64,000 nucleotides of DNA from Arthrobacter sp. efr-133-R2A-120 (GCF_030209835.1 NZ_JARVRF010000038.1:62001-126000); one strand, 5' to 3'; positions 1-9,882 are shown, counted from the stretch's first letter. Made by a program: numbers and translations. Notes: generated from the letters alone by a model not told the origin.

Positions 1-1038
1 GTAGGCCACGCAGACCGGAATCTGCTCGATGCCCGTGAGAACGTCCAGCTTGGTGACGAAGTAATCCGTGAAGCCGTTGACGCGGGAGGCGTGGCGGGCC
101 AGGACGGCGTCGTACCAACCGCAGCGGCGCGGGCGGCCGGTGTTGACGCCGAACTCGCCGCCGGTCTTCTGCAGGTACATGCCCATCTCGTCGAAGAGTT
201 CCGTGGGGAACGGACCTGCGCCGACGCGGGTGGTGTAGGCCTTGATGATGCCGATGGAGCGCGAGATGCGGGTAGGTCCGATACCCGAGCCAACAGACGC
301 GCCGCCGGCTGTCGGGTTGGATGACGTCACGAACGGGTAGGTGCCGTGGTCGACGTCCAGGAACGTGGCCTGGCCGCCTTCCATGAGGACCACCTTGCCC
401 TCATCCAGTGCGTTGTTGAGGACCAAGGTGCTGTCAATGACCAGCGGCCGCAGGCGCTCGGCGTAGGACAGGAAATACTCCACGATCTCGTCCACCACCA
501 CATTGCGGCGGTTGTAGACCTTGACCAGGAGCTCGTTCTTTTGGCGCAGGGAGCCTTCCACCTTCTGGCGGAGGATCGACTCATCGAAGACATCCTGGAC
601 GCGGATACCCAGGCGGGCCACCTTGTCCATGTAGGCCGGGCCAATGCCCCGGCCGGTGGTGCCAATGGCGCGGCTGCCGAGGAAGCGCTCCGTGACCTTG
701 TCCAACACCTGGTGGTACGGCGCTACGAGGTGGGCGTTGGCCGAGACGCGCAAACGGGACGTGTCGGCGCCGCGGGCTTCCAGGCCGTCGATCTCCTGGA
801 ACAGCGCCTCAAGGTTCACCACACAGCCGTTGCCGATGATCGGAATCGCGTTCGGGCTCAGAATGCCGGCAGGAAGGAGCTTGAGCTCATACTTCTCACC
901 GCCCACCACAACGGTGTGCCCGGCGTTGTTGCCGCCATTGGGCTTGACCACGTAGTCAACGCGGCCACCGAGCAGGTCGGTTGCTTTGCCTTTGCCTTCG
1001 TCGCCCCACTGGGCTCCGACGATCACGATAGCTGGCAT
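1..1038 (-). CDS. purA: Adenylosuccinate synthase (C-terminal end outside window)
   Basis: Joins IMP and aspartate using GTP to form adenylosuccinate, the first committed step to AMP, in the cytosol. The 346 visible codons begin with the GTP-binding loop GAQWGDEGKGKATDLLG, followed by NGGNNAGHTVVVGG and the IMP-site segment GTTGRGIGPAYMDKV. The family is about 430 residues long, so roughly the last 80 residues lie beyond the left edge. The ATG at 1038 is preceded by a strong GGGGAGGA ribosome binding site. No co-directional neighbour is visible upstream. The identification is secure. The long + strand frame opposite it is an antisense shadow. Confidence 0.97.
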   Translation of the reverse strand, partial: MPAIVIVGAQWGDEGKGKATDLLGGRVDYVVKPNGGNNAGHTVVVGGEKYELKLLPAGILSPNAIPIIGNGCVVNLEALFQEIDGLEARGADTSRLRVSANAHLVAPYHQVLDKVTERFLGSRAIGTTGRGIGPAYMDKVARLGIRVQDVFDESILRQKVEGSLRQKNELLVKVYNRRNVVVDEIVEYFLSYAERLRPLVIDSTLVLNNALDEGKVVLMEGGQATFLDVDHGTYPFVTSSNPTAGGASVGSGIGPTRISRSIGIIKAYTTRVGAGPFPTELFDEMGMYLQKTGGEFGVNTGRPRRCGWYDAVLARHASRVNGFTDYFVTKLDVLTGIEQIPVCVAY

Positions 1039-1384
1039 GGGATCCTCCCCCATTCTTTCGGGCCGGTCCTGGCGGGATCACCAAGGCTCAGCGCCGTACA
1101 TGAGAACGCCCCGAATCTTTCGGCCCTGCCCGCAGACTTTCGCAAAAGTTCACCGGCGGGATCAGCAAGAGTTCCGGGGCTCTTACCAGCCAAGTTTAGC
1201 CGATGTGGCTCTGGGACCCGTTGTCACACGACCGGAGGGCGACATGAACACAGTGATGGCGCACTCGAAGTTCCCTGTTAGCAGAATATGAACTCTTCCC
1301 AAACAGTCCGCTTTGAGCTCCCAAATCGGCCTTCGGGCCCCAGGCGAGCGGCTACATTCTTTGTGAATCCTTACCCCCAACACT

Positions 1385-1450
1385 CCCAACTGACTCGCAT
1401 TTGTTGTCGTTATGAGCCCTCTAAACGACAACAAATGCGAGTCAGTTGGG
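1385..1450. repeat. 66-bp palindromic repeat, copy 1 (perfect arms)
   Basis: Two perfectly complementary 27-base arms (CCCAACTGACTCGCATTTGT continuing into TGTCGTT) flank a 12-base loop. Three more copies lie at 4078-4143, 34024-34082 and 63364-63429. This copy sits about 30 bases before the start of the secreted phosphoesterase gene, and it could form a very stable hairpin in that leader. The rest of the 1039-1482 gap holds no gene that I can see. Confidence 0.93.
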
Positions 1451-1482
1451 TGGGCACTGCTCGTGAATCCGAAGGGAACCCC

Positions 1483-3174
1483 TTGAAAACTCGAAACAAG
1501 CGCTTTTTGCTGGCCAGCGGGGCGACAGCACTCGCAGCATCCACGATCGCTGCCGGCATGATCGGGTTCGGCATGACGCCGGCCTCTGCCAATAGCGACC
1601 AAAAGGGAACCGCGACTCCCATCAAGCACGTCGTCGTAATTTTCGGCGAAAACGTCTCCTTCGACCACTACTTCGCGACATATCCGCAAGCGGCCAACAC
1701 CCCCGGCGAAGCCCAGCAAGGCACCGGCGCAGCAGCTCCGGCGTTCACGGCGGCCAAGAACACGCCGAAGAACATCGCCACCCTCGCCAACGACAAGCTG
1801 TTGGCACCCAACAATCCCAACTCGGTCCAGCCCCAGCGTCTGACGCCCGGCCAGGCAATCACGTGCGACCAGGACCATGAATACACCGCGGAGCAGAAGG
1901 CCTACAACGGTGGCCTGATGAACAAGTTCGTCGAGAACACCAGCATGGATACCTGTTCTGGTGGCCAGTTCGGCCGTCCGGGCCTCACCATGGACTATTA
2001 CGACGGCAACACTGTGACCGGGATCTGGAACTATGCCCAGAACTTCGCCATGAGCGACTCCCACTTCAGCACCGTTTTCGGCCCGTCCAGCCCCGGCGCG
2101 CTCAACCTCGTGTCCGGCCAGACCCACGGCGTCACCGAATTCACCGCCGCCGGACAGCCGGTCACACCCGCGAGCAGCGACTACACAGTCAAGTTCCCTG
2201 ACGCCAACGGCGTCGGCACCATGACGGAAGACCCGGATCCGGTCTATGACGACTGCTCCAACAAGAGCCACGCGAGCAAGAACAACCTTGCCGGCATGCA
2301 GGGCAAGAACATCGGCGACCTGCTCAACGACAAGGGCGTCAGCTGGGGCTGGTTCCAGGGCGGCTTCGCCCCGACGACGCCGGCCACGGACACCACCCCT
2401 GCAGCCTGCATGACCACCCACACCAACATTGCCGGTGCCACCGTGACGGACTACAACCCGCACCACCAGCCGTTCCAGTACTACAAGTCAACGTCCAACC
2501 CGCACCACCTTGCTCCGGCCAGCGTGGACGAGATCGGACACAACGGCCAGGCCAACCACCAGTACGACACCACGGACTTCGCCAAAGTGGTCAACTCGGA
2601 CAACATGCCTGCCGTCTCCTTCCTGAAGGCGGGAAACTACCAGGACGGCCACGCCGGCTACTCCGATCCCCTGGATGAGCAGAAGTTCATCACGCAGCAG
2701 GTGAACGCCATCCAGAACTCGAAGAACTGGGAAAACACTGCCATCGTCCTGGCGTACGATGACTCTGACGGCTGGTACGACCATGTCGCGGCCGGCGTGA
2801 AGAACTCCTCCAACACCACCGACGACGCCGCATGGTGCCTCAACGCCTACAACAAAGGTGTCCCGATGGCCGGAGGCTATGCCGACCGTTGCGGCCCCGG
2901 CCCCCGCCAGCCGCTCGTGGTGATCTCGCCCTTCGCGAAGAAGAACTTCGTGGACCACACCCAGACGGACCAGTCATCCATCCTTCGCTTCATCGAGGAC
3001 AACTGGCACACCGGCCAGATCGGCGACTCCTCGGCAGACGCCAAGGCCGGATCCATCAACGCGATGTTCAACTTTGACAACGGGCGGGACGTGAAGCTCA
3101 TCCTCAACGAATCGAACGGCACCGTGGTCTCCCGGACCAAGGAAAGCGACGACCAGAACGAGAACAAGCAGTAG
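1483..3174 (+). CDS. Secreted phosphoesterase (phospholipase C / acid phosphatase family)
   Basis: An exported hydrolase of phosphate esters, of the alkaline-phosphatase-fold phosphoesterase family (PF04185) that includes phospholipase C and AcpA-type acid phosphatases. Of 563 residues, the first ~36 form a signal peptide: KTRNKR, a long Ala/Gly-rich core, then TPASA before the mature part. The metal/nucleophile segment VVVIFGENVSFDHYF is near residue 50, AYDDSDGWYDH is in the later half, and GPRQPLVVISPFAKKNFVDH follows it. I chose the TTG at 1483 because GAAGGGA precedes it and it gives a clean signal peptide. An in-frame ATG at 1288 would translate through the palindrome and put 65 odd residues before the signal. 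The exact substrate cannot be read from sequence. Confidence 0.88.
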   Translation: MKTRNKRFLLASGATALAASTIAAGMIGFGMTPASANSDQKGTATPIKHVVVIFGENVSFDHYFATYPQAANTPGEAQQGTGAAAPAFTAAKNTPKNIATLANDKLLAPNNPNSVQPQRLTPGQAITCDQDHEYTAEQKAYNGGLMNKFVENTSMDTCSGGQFGRPGLTMDYYDGNTVTGIWNYAQNFAMSDSHFSTVFGPSSPGALNLVSGQTHGVTEFTAAGQPVTPASSDYTVKFPDANGVGTMTEDPDPVYDDCSNKSHASKNNLAGMQGKNIGDLLNDKGVSWGWFQGGFAPTTPATDTTPAACMTTHTNIAGATVTDYNPHHQPFQYYKSTSNPHHLAPASVDEIGHNGQANHQYDTTDFAKVVNSDNMPAVSFLKAGNYQDGHAGYSDPLDEQKFITQQVNAIQNSKNWENTAIVLAYDDSDGWYDHVAAGVKNSSNTTDDAAWCLNAYNKGVPMAGGYADRCGPGPRQPLVVISPFAKKNFVDHTQTDQSSILRFIEDNWHTGQIGDSSADAKAGSINAMFNFDNGRDVKLILNESNGTVVSRTKESDDQNENKQ

Positions 3175-3185
3175 CAGGCATTTCA

Positions 3186-3226
3186 GAAACGGCACCGTCC
3201 CGAATCCATCGGGACGGTGCCGTTTC
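3186..3226 (+). terminator. Intrinsic terminator after the phosphoesterase gene
   Basis: A perfect 17-base inverted repeat (GAAACGGCACCGTCCCG and its complement) with a 7-base loop starts 11 bases after the stop codon. No long T tract follows, as is common in high-GC actinobacteria. Confidence 0.85.
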
Positions 3227-3428
3227 AGTTAATGCGGTGCCGCATCATGCCGGAAGCCGGCTCCCGCCGTCGAGAGACCCACCACAGATCTCCCGATTCA
3301 CCCCACAGGTCATCGCCGTTCCGGTAGAGTTAACCAGCCCCCAACACTGCACCCAATCTGACCGGTCGTGGCCAACCGCTCCCGGCCGGATAAGTGCGCC
3401 TTGCTACACGTAGGAGACCCAAGCCCAT

Positions 3429-4061
3429 ATGCAAGACCTGGCGACTGAATTACCCGAAGAGCAGCTCTGGAACCGACGTTTCGAACCCCACATTGCCGAG
3501 GTCACCGGGCTTTGCGATTCCCTCAAAGAACAGAAGCCGGGCAGCGAAGTCCTCTACGTGGACCCCGCCCACAGCGTTGACGAATGCCGCATCATCAGCC
3601 TTTTCTCCAACACCCGCACCACGGAGGGCTCGGGTTTCATCGTCCCGGGTGACGCGGATGCCACGGCCCGCATGCTGGGAATGCAGTGGCAGTTGGGCCT
3701 GCGTCCGGAACTCATGATGCCGTGGAACGTTTACCCGTGGATCGAGCCCGACGGCGAACCGGGCAAGCTGACTCCCGCCAACATCACCGAAGGCCTCAAG
3801 CCGCTCCTCCGCCTGCTCGCGATCGCGCCGCGCACCTCCGCCCTGGTGGCCCACGGCAATGAAGCCCATCGTTTGGCAGACCAGCTCATGAAGGCCGCGC
3901 CGCAGAGCATCCACCGCCGTGGTTTCAAGACATTCAAGGTCCGCTCGCTGGGCGGACGCTCCTTCGCCGGCTCCCCCGCGCGCCAGCAGGAATACCTCGA
4001 CATCATCCATGGCGCCTACGCCGAGGCCATGGCCCGGACAGGCCTCACCCCGGTCTCCTAG
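3429..4061 (+). CDS. Uracil-DNA glycosylase-like protein
   Basis: This 210-residue cytosolic protein resembles actinobacterial proteins annotated as uracil-DNA glycosylase-like. The segment around residues 90-105 (RPELMMPWNVYPWI) recalls the PWN element after the water-activating loop of that superfamily. VAHGNEAHRLADQLM near residue 140 resembles its central helix-strand region. The standard GQDPY and HPSPLS motifs of family 1 are absent, so glycosylase activity is inference only. An AGGAGA lies 12 bases before the ATG. The gene stands alone between a terminator and a palindromic repeat. It could be a distant, possibly inactive member. Confidence 0.6.
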   Translation: MQDLATELPEEQLWNRRFEPHIAEVTGLCDSLKEQKPGSEVLYVDPAHSVDECRIISLFSNTRTTEGSGFIVPGDADATARMLGMQWQLGLRPELMMPWNVYPWIEPDGEPGKLTPANITEGLKPLLRLLAIAPRTSALVAHGNEAHRLADQLMKAAPQSIHRRGFKTFKVRSLGGRSFAGSPARQQEYLDIIHGAYAEAMARTGLTPVS

Positions 4062-4077
4062 GACCTTTAAAGCCCGA

Positions 4078-4143
4078 CCCAACTACCTCGCATTTGTTGT
4101 CGTTTTGACGCCTCATAACGACGTTAACTGCGAGTCAGTTGGG
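4078..4143. repeat. 66-bp palindromic repeat, copy 2 (imperfect arms)
   Basis: Same length and layout as the copy at 1385-1450, but the arms have diverged: the left arm reads CCCAACTACCTCGCATTTG and the right arm has GACGTTAACTGCGAGTC. It lies between two convergent genes, directly next to the terminator hairpin at 4155-4195. Confidence 0.9.
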
Positions 4144-4154
4144 TGGGGAAAGCG

Positions 4155-4195
4155 CGACGGCGGCCGCCCACCTTCCCGGTGGGCGGCCGCCGTCG
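4155..4195. terminator. Bidirectional terminator hairpin
   Basis: A perfect 18-base GC-rich inverted repeat (CGACGGCGGCCGCCCACC) with a 5-base loop, between convergent genes ending at 4061 (+) and 4215 (-). It can serve both. Confidence 0.85.
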
Positions 4196-4214
4196 GCGTT
4201 TAACTCAGTTTGTC

Positions 4215-4633
4215 CTAGCCTTCGATCGCTGCCTTCGCGGCGGGATCGGAGTCGTTCAGGAACTTCTGGATCCGCTCCGGTTCCTCAGCTTCGCCGATGG
4301 CGGCGGATGCCCGGCCGAGGGAATACAGAGCGCGCAGGAATCCCCTGTTGGGCTCGTGCTCCCACGGGATGGGCCCGACGCCGCGCCAACCGTTACGGCG
4401 CAGCGAATCCAGTCCGCGGTGGTAACCCACGCGGGAATACGCGTAGGAATCGATGGTCCGGCCTTCAGCCCAGGCTTCCTCGGCCAGGATTGCCCACAGC
4501 AACGAAGATGTAGGGTACTTGGCTACGAGGTCCAGGGCCTCCTGCCCCAACGCAAGGTGCTGGTACACCTCGGTCTCGGCAGGAAGAAGCGTGGGCTCCG
4601 GGCCCATCAGGTTCTTGCGGAATTCGTCGGACA

Positions 4634-4634
<1 letters not shown>
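4215..4634 (-). CDS. DUF3151 domain-containing protein
   Basis: This 139-residue protein of unknown function matches the actinobacterial DUF3151 family along its whole length. Recognisable parts are the N-terminal NLMGPEPTLLP, the central helix LWAILAEEAWAEGRTIDSYAYSRVGYHRGLD and NGWRGVGPIPWEHEPNRGFLRAL. It has no signal peptide or membrane segment. Its ATG overlaps the stop codon of the aldolase gene by one base (TAATG), so the two are translationally coupled. This fbaA-DUF3151 order is one I recall from related actinobacteria. No enzymatic motif is visible. Confidence 0.9.
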
Positions 4635-5653
<1,019 letters not shown>

Positions 5654-5801
5654 GCTGACTCCTATGCTGATTTTCGTCTGTGGGTTTTGTTGACCCTGGA
5701 GTAGACCTATACGGCTAGGCACCATCCTAGCGACTGAAGAATCCGACATCGTGTTTCCGGTCACGGAGACGGGTAACACTTGCGGACTGTTGCGGTGCCC
5801 C

Positions 5802-6506
5802 CTAAGAGGTGCCCCCTGAGGAAACCCTCTGGCCGAAGTTATGCCGGCGGATCCAGGCGTGCATGGCAATGGCTGCGGCCGAGGCCGCGTTCATCGACCG
5901 CGTGGAGCCGTACTGCTCGATCGAAAGGGTGGCGACGGCGGCGTCGTGCACCTCGGGAGTCAGGCCGGGGCCTTCCTGCCCGAACACGAGCACGCAGTTG
6001 CGCGGAAGGTCGTAGGTTTCCAGCGGTACTGAATCCGGGAAGATGTCGATGCCGATGATAGCCAGCCCCTCCCCCTGCGCCCACTCCACGAAGTCCTCCA
6101 CGGTGGGGTGGTGGCGTACGTGCTGGTAGCGGTCGGTGACCATGGCCCCGCGACGGTTCCACCGGCGTCGTCCGATGATGTGGACCTCCTTGGCGAGGAA
6201 CGCATTGGCGGTACGCACCACGGTGCCGATGTTCAGGTCGTGCTGCCAGTTCTCAATGGCAATGTGGAAATCGTGCCGGTGGGCGTCCAGGTCCGCGACG
6301 ATCGCTTCGTGCTTCCAATACCGGTACTTGTCCACCACGTTCCGGCGGTCGCCGTCCGCCAGGAGGTCCGGGTCCCAATGCTCGCCTTCCGGCCAGTCGC
6401 CTTCCCAGGGCCCGACGCCGACCTCGGGTTTCGCTTCGGACTCACCCTCGGCAGACGCGACGGGAGTGGAGTCGGTGGGGGCAGGGTTCTGGGGCCGGTC
6501 AGTCAC
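5802..6506 (-). CDS. TrmH/SpoU-family RNA methyltransferase
   Basis: An S-adenosylmethionine-dependent ribose 2'-O-methyltransferase of tRNA or rRNA with a SPOUT knot fold. The family motifs are in order: NIGTVVRTANAFLAKEVHIIG (motif 1), VLVFGQEGPGLTPEVHD (motif 2), and IEQYGSTRSMNAASAAAIAMH (motif 3). About 75 residues of acidic, Pro/Glu-rich sequence precede the catalytic domain and are probably disordered. The target nucleotide cannot be read from sequence. It lies upstream of fbaA on the same strand with a 148-base gap, so it is probably a separate unit. Confidence 0.9.
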   Translation of the reverse strand: MTDRPQNPAPTDSTPVASAEGESEAKPEVGVGPWEGDWPEGEHWDPDLLADGDRRNVVDKYRYWKHEAIVADLDAHRHDFHIAIENWQHDLNIGTVVRTANAFLAKEVHIIGRRRWNRRGAMVTDRYQHVRHHPTVEDFVEWAQGEGLAIIGIDIFPDSVPLETYDLPRNCVLVFGQEGPGLTPEVHDAAVATLSIEQYGSTRSMNAASAAAIAMHAWIRRHNFGQRVSSGGTS

Positions 6507-6639
6507 TACTCAACCCTAGCCCGGGCAGCACTGCCCGCGGCGCCGAAACCCAGTGCTGTAACGCAGGACACCCGGGTGTCTCGGAGACCGAAAGATGAAA
6601 GACTTGGGACGAGAAACAGCCACTACGCGGAGGAAAAGC

Positions 6640-7470
6640 ATGGAGAACGCAACCGAGGCCCCCAAGAGCTCAACCCTTTACCGCAACGGACATGAAATCG
6701 AATGCTGGCTCACGGATATGGACGGTGTCCTCGTCCACGAAAACCAGGCGGTCCCCGGAGCGGCTGAACTGATCCAGCGCTGGGTGGACACCTCCAAGCG
6801 ATTCCTCGTCCTCACGAACAACTCCATCTTCACGCCGCGGGACCTGGCGGCCCGGCTGAGCTCTTCCGGCTTGGAAATCCCGGAGGAGAACATCTGGACG
6901 TCGGCCTTGGCCACGGCACAATTCCTCAAGGACCAAGTGCAGGGCTCGGAGTCCGGGAACCGCGCCTACACGATCGGAGAGGCAGGGCTCACGACGGCGC
7001 TGCACGAGGCCGGCTTCATCCTCACCGACCAGAACCCGGACTTCGTGGTGCTCGGCGAAACCCGTACTTACTCGTTCGAAGCGATCACCATGGCCATCCG
7101 GCTGATCCTCGCCGGGGCGCGTTTCATCGCCACCAACCCGGATGCCACCGGCCCCTCGAAGGACGGACCGATGCCCGCCACCGGCGCCATCGCCGCGCTC
7201 ATCTCCAAGGCGACCGGCCGCGAGCCATACATTGTGGGCAAGCCGAACCCCATGATGTTCCGTTCCGCGATGAACCAGATCGACGCCCACTCGGAGACAA
7301 CGGCAATGATCGGTGACCGCATGGACACCGATATCATCGCGGGCATGGAAGCCGGGCTGCACACCGTCCTGGTGCTCAGCGGCATCACCCAGCGCGAGGA
7401 CATCGCGGCCTTCCCGTTCCGGCCTAACCAGGTCCTGAACTCGGTAGCGGACCTCAAGAACCAAATTTAA
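6640..7470 (+). CDS. HAD-IIA family sugar-phosphatase
   Basis: A cytosolic haloacid-dehalogenase-type phosphatase of subfamily IIA (NagD/AraL-like), probably acting on small sugar phosphates. Over 276 residues it shows WLTDMDGVLVHENQAVPG (nucleophile motif, here DMDGV), FLVLTNNSIFTPRDL (motif II), IVGKPNPMMFRSAM (motif III lysine) and MIGDRMDTDIIAGMEAG (motif IV). I chose the ATG at 6640 because GGAGG lies a few bases upstream; an in-frame ATG at 6595 lacks a site. The tyrosine phosphatase gene follows after 18 bases and is probably co-transcribed. Confidence 0.93.
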   Translation: MENATEAPKSSTLYRNGHEIECWLTDMDGVLVHENQAVPGAAELIQRWVDTSKRFLVLTNNSIFTPRDLAARLSSSGLEIPEENIWTSALATAQFLKDQVQGSESGNRAYTIGEAGLTTALHEAGFILTDQNPDFVVLGETRTYSFEAITMAIRLILAGARFIATNPDATGPSKDGPMPATGAIAALISKATGREPYIVGKPNPMMFRSAMNQIDAHSETTAMIGDRMDTDIIAGMEAGLHTVLVLSGITQREDIAAFPFRPNQVLNSVADLKNQI

Positions 7471-7488
7471 GGAAAAGGGGCTGGTGCC

Positions 7489-8166
7489 ATGGCTGTGCTG
7501 AACCTCCGGTCCCTGGCCGGTGGCCGTATCCTGAGGGGCAGCCAGCCGTTTGGCATGGACACCGCGGCGACGTCCGACTTCCTGGAACTTCATGGCATCC
7601 AGACGGTTGTGGATCTCCGGAGCGAGTACGAGCGCGCCATCGTGCCGTGGCAACTGGCCAACGGCGCGGTGGAGCTCGTGGAGAACCCCCTCGATCCACG
7701 GACCGCTTCTGCTGGGCTCCAATCGATCCACACGGCCGAAGACCTTGGCGAGCTCTACCTTGGCTGGGTGCGCACCCGCCCGGATTGGGTGGCCGAATCG
7801 CTGCGTCCCGCGGCCCAAGGCAAGAGGACGCTCATCCATTGCTCGCTCGGCAAGGACCGCACCGGCGTCGTATCCGCTTTGGCACTCCTCGCGACGGGCG
7901 CTCACCACGCGGCCGTTGTGGCGGACTACGCCGCAAGCACCGCTGCCCTCCCCACGATGCTGGAGACCATGGCGGCGGCGTGGCGGCTGGCAGTCCCGGA
8001 GGTTCCGGAGGAGGCATTCAGTCCCTCGCTCATGCTGCTGCAATCCCCCGAAGCTGCGATGGAATACTTCCTGGACCGTTTCGGGCACGAGTTCGGCAGC
8101 GCCGCGGACTACCTCCGCGACGCTGGACTCAGCGGTTCCGAGCTGGATGGACTGCGGCCCAGGTAG
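7489..8166 (+). CDS. Tyrosine-protein phosphatase (Y_phosphatase3 type)
   Basis: This 225-residue phosphatase of the PTP/dual-specificity superfamily has the P-loop HCSLGKDRTG with nucleophile cysteine at about residue 118, as in MptpB-like enzymes (PF13350). The N-terminal NLRSLAGGRILRGSQPF and VVDLRSEYE are characteristic of this subfamily. There is no signal peptide, so the protein is cytosolic unless released otherwise. The substrate could be phosphotyrosine proteins or phosphoinositides. The preceding HAD phosphatase gene lies 18 bases upstream, which suggests a two-gene unit. Confidence 0.9.
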   Translation: MAVLNLRSLAGGRILRGSQPFGMDTAATSDFLELHGIQTVVDLRSEYERAIVPWQLANGAVELVENPLDPRTASAGLQSIHTAEDLGELYLGWVRTRPDWVAESLRPAAQGKRTLIHCSLGKDRTGVVSALALLATGAHHAAVVADYAASTAALPTMLETMAAAWRLAVPEVPEEAFSPSLMLLQSPEAAMEYFLDRFGHEFGSAADYLRDAGLSGSELDGLRPR

Positions 8167-8188
8167 CGGCGTCTGTAGCGAGCACCGG

Positions 8189-9241
8189 TCAGTAGAACAC
8201 CACCCGCGAGCCGGCCCGCGGCAGCGGAAAGAGATCGTTTTCCAGGTCTTCGATGATCGGATTGTAGATAAAGGGATTCCACTGGGGGCTCGCATGGGCG
8301 GGTCGGGCGCCGTCGGTCCTGCGGCCCGTGGACGCGATGTTCAGGGGGAAGGTCTTGGCCCACGCTGCCCGGGCCGTCGCGTAGTTCACCGTGTCATCAT
8401 TCGGGTTTCCAATGAACGCCATGCGGGTATCCCCCAGCCTGTCGACAAACCGCGTGCCGTCGAAATGGTAGATGTAGTCCGATTCGCTCTGGATCAGGAC
8501 GCTCGACGGCGCGATCGGCGAGAGCTGCTCCAGGGTCTGGTCCCAGATCTGCCCCCAGGTGCGTTCGTGCTTGTTCACCACGCGTTCGCCCAGCTCATAG
8601 CCGCCGCGGAGGACCGATGGAACCTGGAAGCCGCTCTCGTACAAGAACACCACGCCGTCGAACCAGCTTTGGTCGAGGATGTCGTATTTACTGAACGGCG
8701 AAGAATCCAACAGGATCAGCTTGACGCCGATGCCGTTCCGTTCACGCAGGAGCGCTGCCACTTCGGTGGCCAACATCCCGCCGAAACTGTGGCCATAGAA
8801 ATAGAGGGTGTTCAGCTTTCGCTCATTGATGTAGGCCAGCACTGTGTCCGCCACCTCAGCGACTTCCAACCCCAGGTTGGAGTATCCGACGGCGGCCATC
8901 TGGCCCCGCTGCCGGAGCGAACCGCGGAGCGAGTTGAGGATCCATTGGGCCTCTTCCCAGCTGGTCTTGTAACCCGGAAAGAGAATCCAACTCGAGTTGG
9001 GGTAGTACGACTCGGCAAAATCGTCCCCCACCGGAAGGATCTTGGTGGTGCGGCGTTCCGCCTGGACCTGGCGGGTGAACAGCATATCCGCTGCGAGGGC
9101 CGTGGAAGCACCCGCTCCGATCAGGAAGGAACGGCGGGAAAAGCTCTTCAGCTCGGCGGCTTGGCGGAGAACCCGGGCAAGGGAGCCCGGGTCCTGCCAG
9201 CGCTGCTGATTCCGGGGGAATTTCCCCGCCCGATAGTTCAC
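8189..9241 (-). CDS. Tat-exported alpha/beta-hydrolase
   Basis: This 350-residue protein has a twin-arginine signal near residue 35 (FSRRSFLIGAGASTALAA), so folded export or membrane anchoring is likely. The catalytic region carries the nucleophile elbow GHSFGGM near residue 145. Downstream VKLILLDSSPF and the later DSDYIYHFDG-like stretch are compatible with an alpha/beta-hydrolase fold, although the acid and histidine of the triad cannot be assigned with confidence. The GTG at 9241 puts about 30 extra residues before the Tat motif, so a later start is possible. It converges with the phosphatase gene. The substrate is unknown. Confidence 0.72.
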   Translation of the reverse strand: MNYRAGKFPRNQQRWQDPGSLARVLRQAAELKSFSRRSFLIGAGASTALAADMLFTRQVQAERRTTKILPVGDDFAESYYPNSSWILFPGYKTSWEEAQWILNSLRGSLRQRGQMAAVGYSNLGLEVAEVADTVLAYINERKLNTLYFYGHSFGGMLATEVAALLRERNGIGVKLILLDSSPFSKYDILDQSWFDGVVFLYESGFQVPSVLRGGYELGERVVNKHERTWGQIWDQTLEQLSPIAPSSVLIQSESDYIYHFDGTRFVDRLGDTRMAFIGNPNDDTVNYATARAAWAKTFPLNIASTGRRTDGARPAHASPQWNPFIYNPIIEDLENDLFPLPRAGSRVVFY

Positions 9242-9309
9242 GCAGCCAGCTTAGGCGCTTCGGACAACGGGCACACGGTCCCCTTGAAACCCGCTCAGGC
9301 TTGGGAGAG

Positions 9310-9882
9310 TTAGTCGAGTCCCAGCTCGTCCTTGCCGAAAGCGAAGAGGTACGGCACGCCGGTTTCGGCCTCGATCTTTTCCTTGGCGCCAGTGTTGCGG
9401 TCCACAATGACGGCCACGGCCACCACGTTGCCACCGGCCTTGCGGACGCCTTCGACGGCGGTCAGTGCCGAGCCGCCGGTGGTGGAGGTGTCCTCGAGGA
9501 CCACGACGTTGCGGCCTTCCACCGAGGGACCCTCAACCTGGCGTCCCATGCCGTAGGACTTTTGGGCTTTGCGCACCACGAAGGCATCGACGGCACGGCC
9601 GGCGTCGGCGGCGGCGTGCATCACGGCAGTACCGACCGGGTCCGCACCCATGGTCAGGCCGCCGGCGCACTCAACGGCGATTCCGGCGTCGTCGATCATG
9701 GAGAGCATCACCTGGCCGACCAGCTTCGAAGCCTCGTGGTGGAGGGTGATGCGCCGCAAGTCGATGTAGTAGTCCGCCTCGGCACCGCTGGAAAGGATCA
9801 CCTTGCCGCGGACGACCGCCAGTTCTTTGATCAATTCAAGGAGGCGGGCACGGGCAGCGGCAGTGTCAACAGCGGGAGTCAT
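9310..9882 (-). CDS. pyrE: Orotate phosphoribosyltransferase
   Basis: Transfers phosphoribose from PRPP to orotate to form OMP in pyrimidine synthesis. At 190 residues it has normal length. The PRPP-binding signature is VVVLEDTSTTGGSAL; the catalytic lysine region is FVVRKAQKSYGMGRQVEG and the orotate site is SGAEADYYIDLRR. The ATG at 9882 gives MTPAVDTAAARARLLELI; an in-frame ATG at 9891 would add three residues, and neither has a strong ribosome binding site. It lies alone rather than with the other pyr genes. Confidence 0.95.
   Translation of the reverse strand: MTPAVDTAAARARLLELIKELAVVRGKVILSSGAEADYYIDLRRITLHHEASKLVGQVMLSMIDDAGIAVECAGGLTMGADPVGTAVMHAAADAGRAVDAFVVRKAQKSYGMGRQVEGPSVEGRNVVVLEDTSTTGGSALTAVEGVRKAGGNVVAVAVIVDRNTGAKEKIEAETGVPYLFAFGKDELGLD

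Noticed and set aside
346..1281. Long + strand open frame opposite purA
   Set aside because: It runs antisense to a clear PurA sequence on the minus strand and its translation resembles no protein family; high GC produces such frames.
1288..1482. N-terminal extension of the phosphoesterase from the ATG at 1288
   Set aside because: It would translate the 66-bp palindrome and place 65 residues before a normal signal peptide; the TTG at 1483 with GAAGGGA upstream is better.
6670..8295. 541-residue minus-strand frame
   Set aside because: Antisense to the HAD and tyrosine phosphatase genes with their conserved motifs; no domain visible.
7550..9313. 587-residue + strand frame spanning the phosphatase and the hydrolase
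   Set aside because: It overlaps two well-supported genes in other frames, is Arg/Pro/Ser-rich and crosses a gene boundary.
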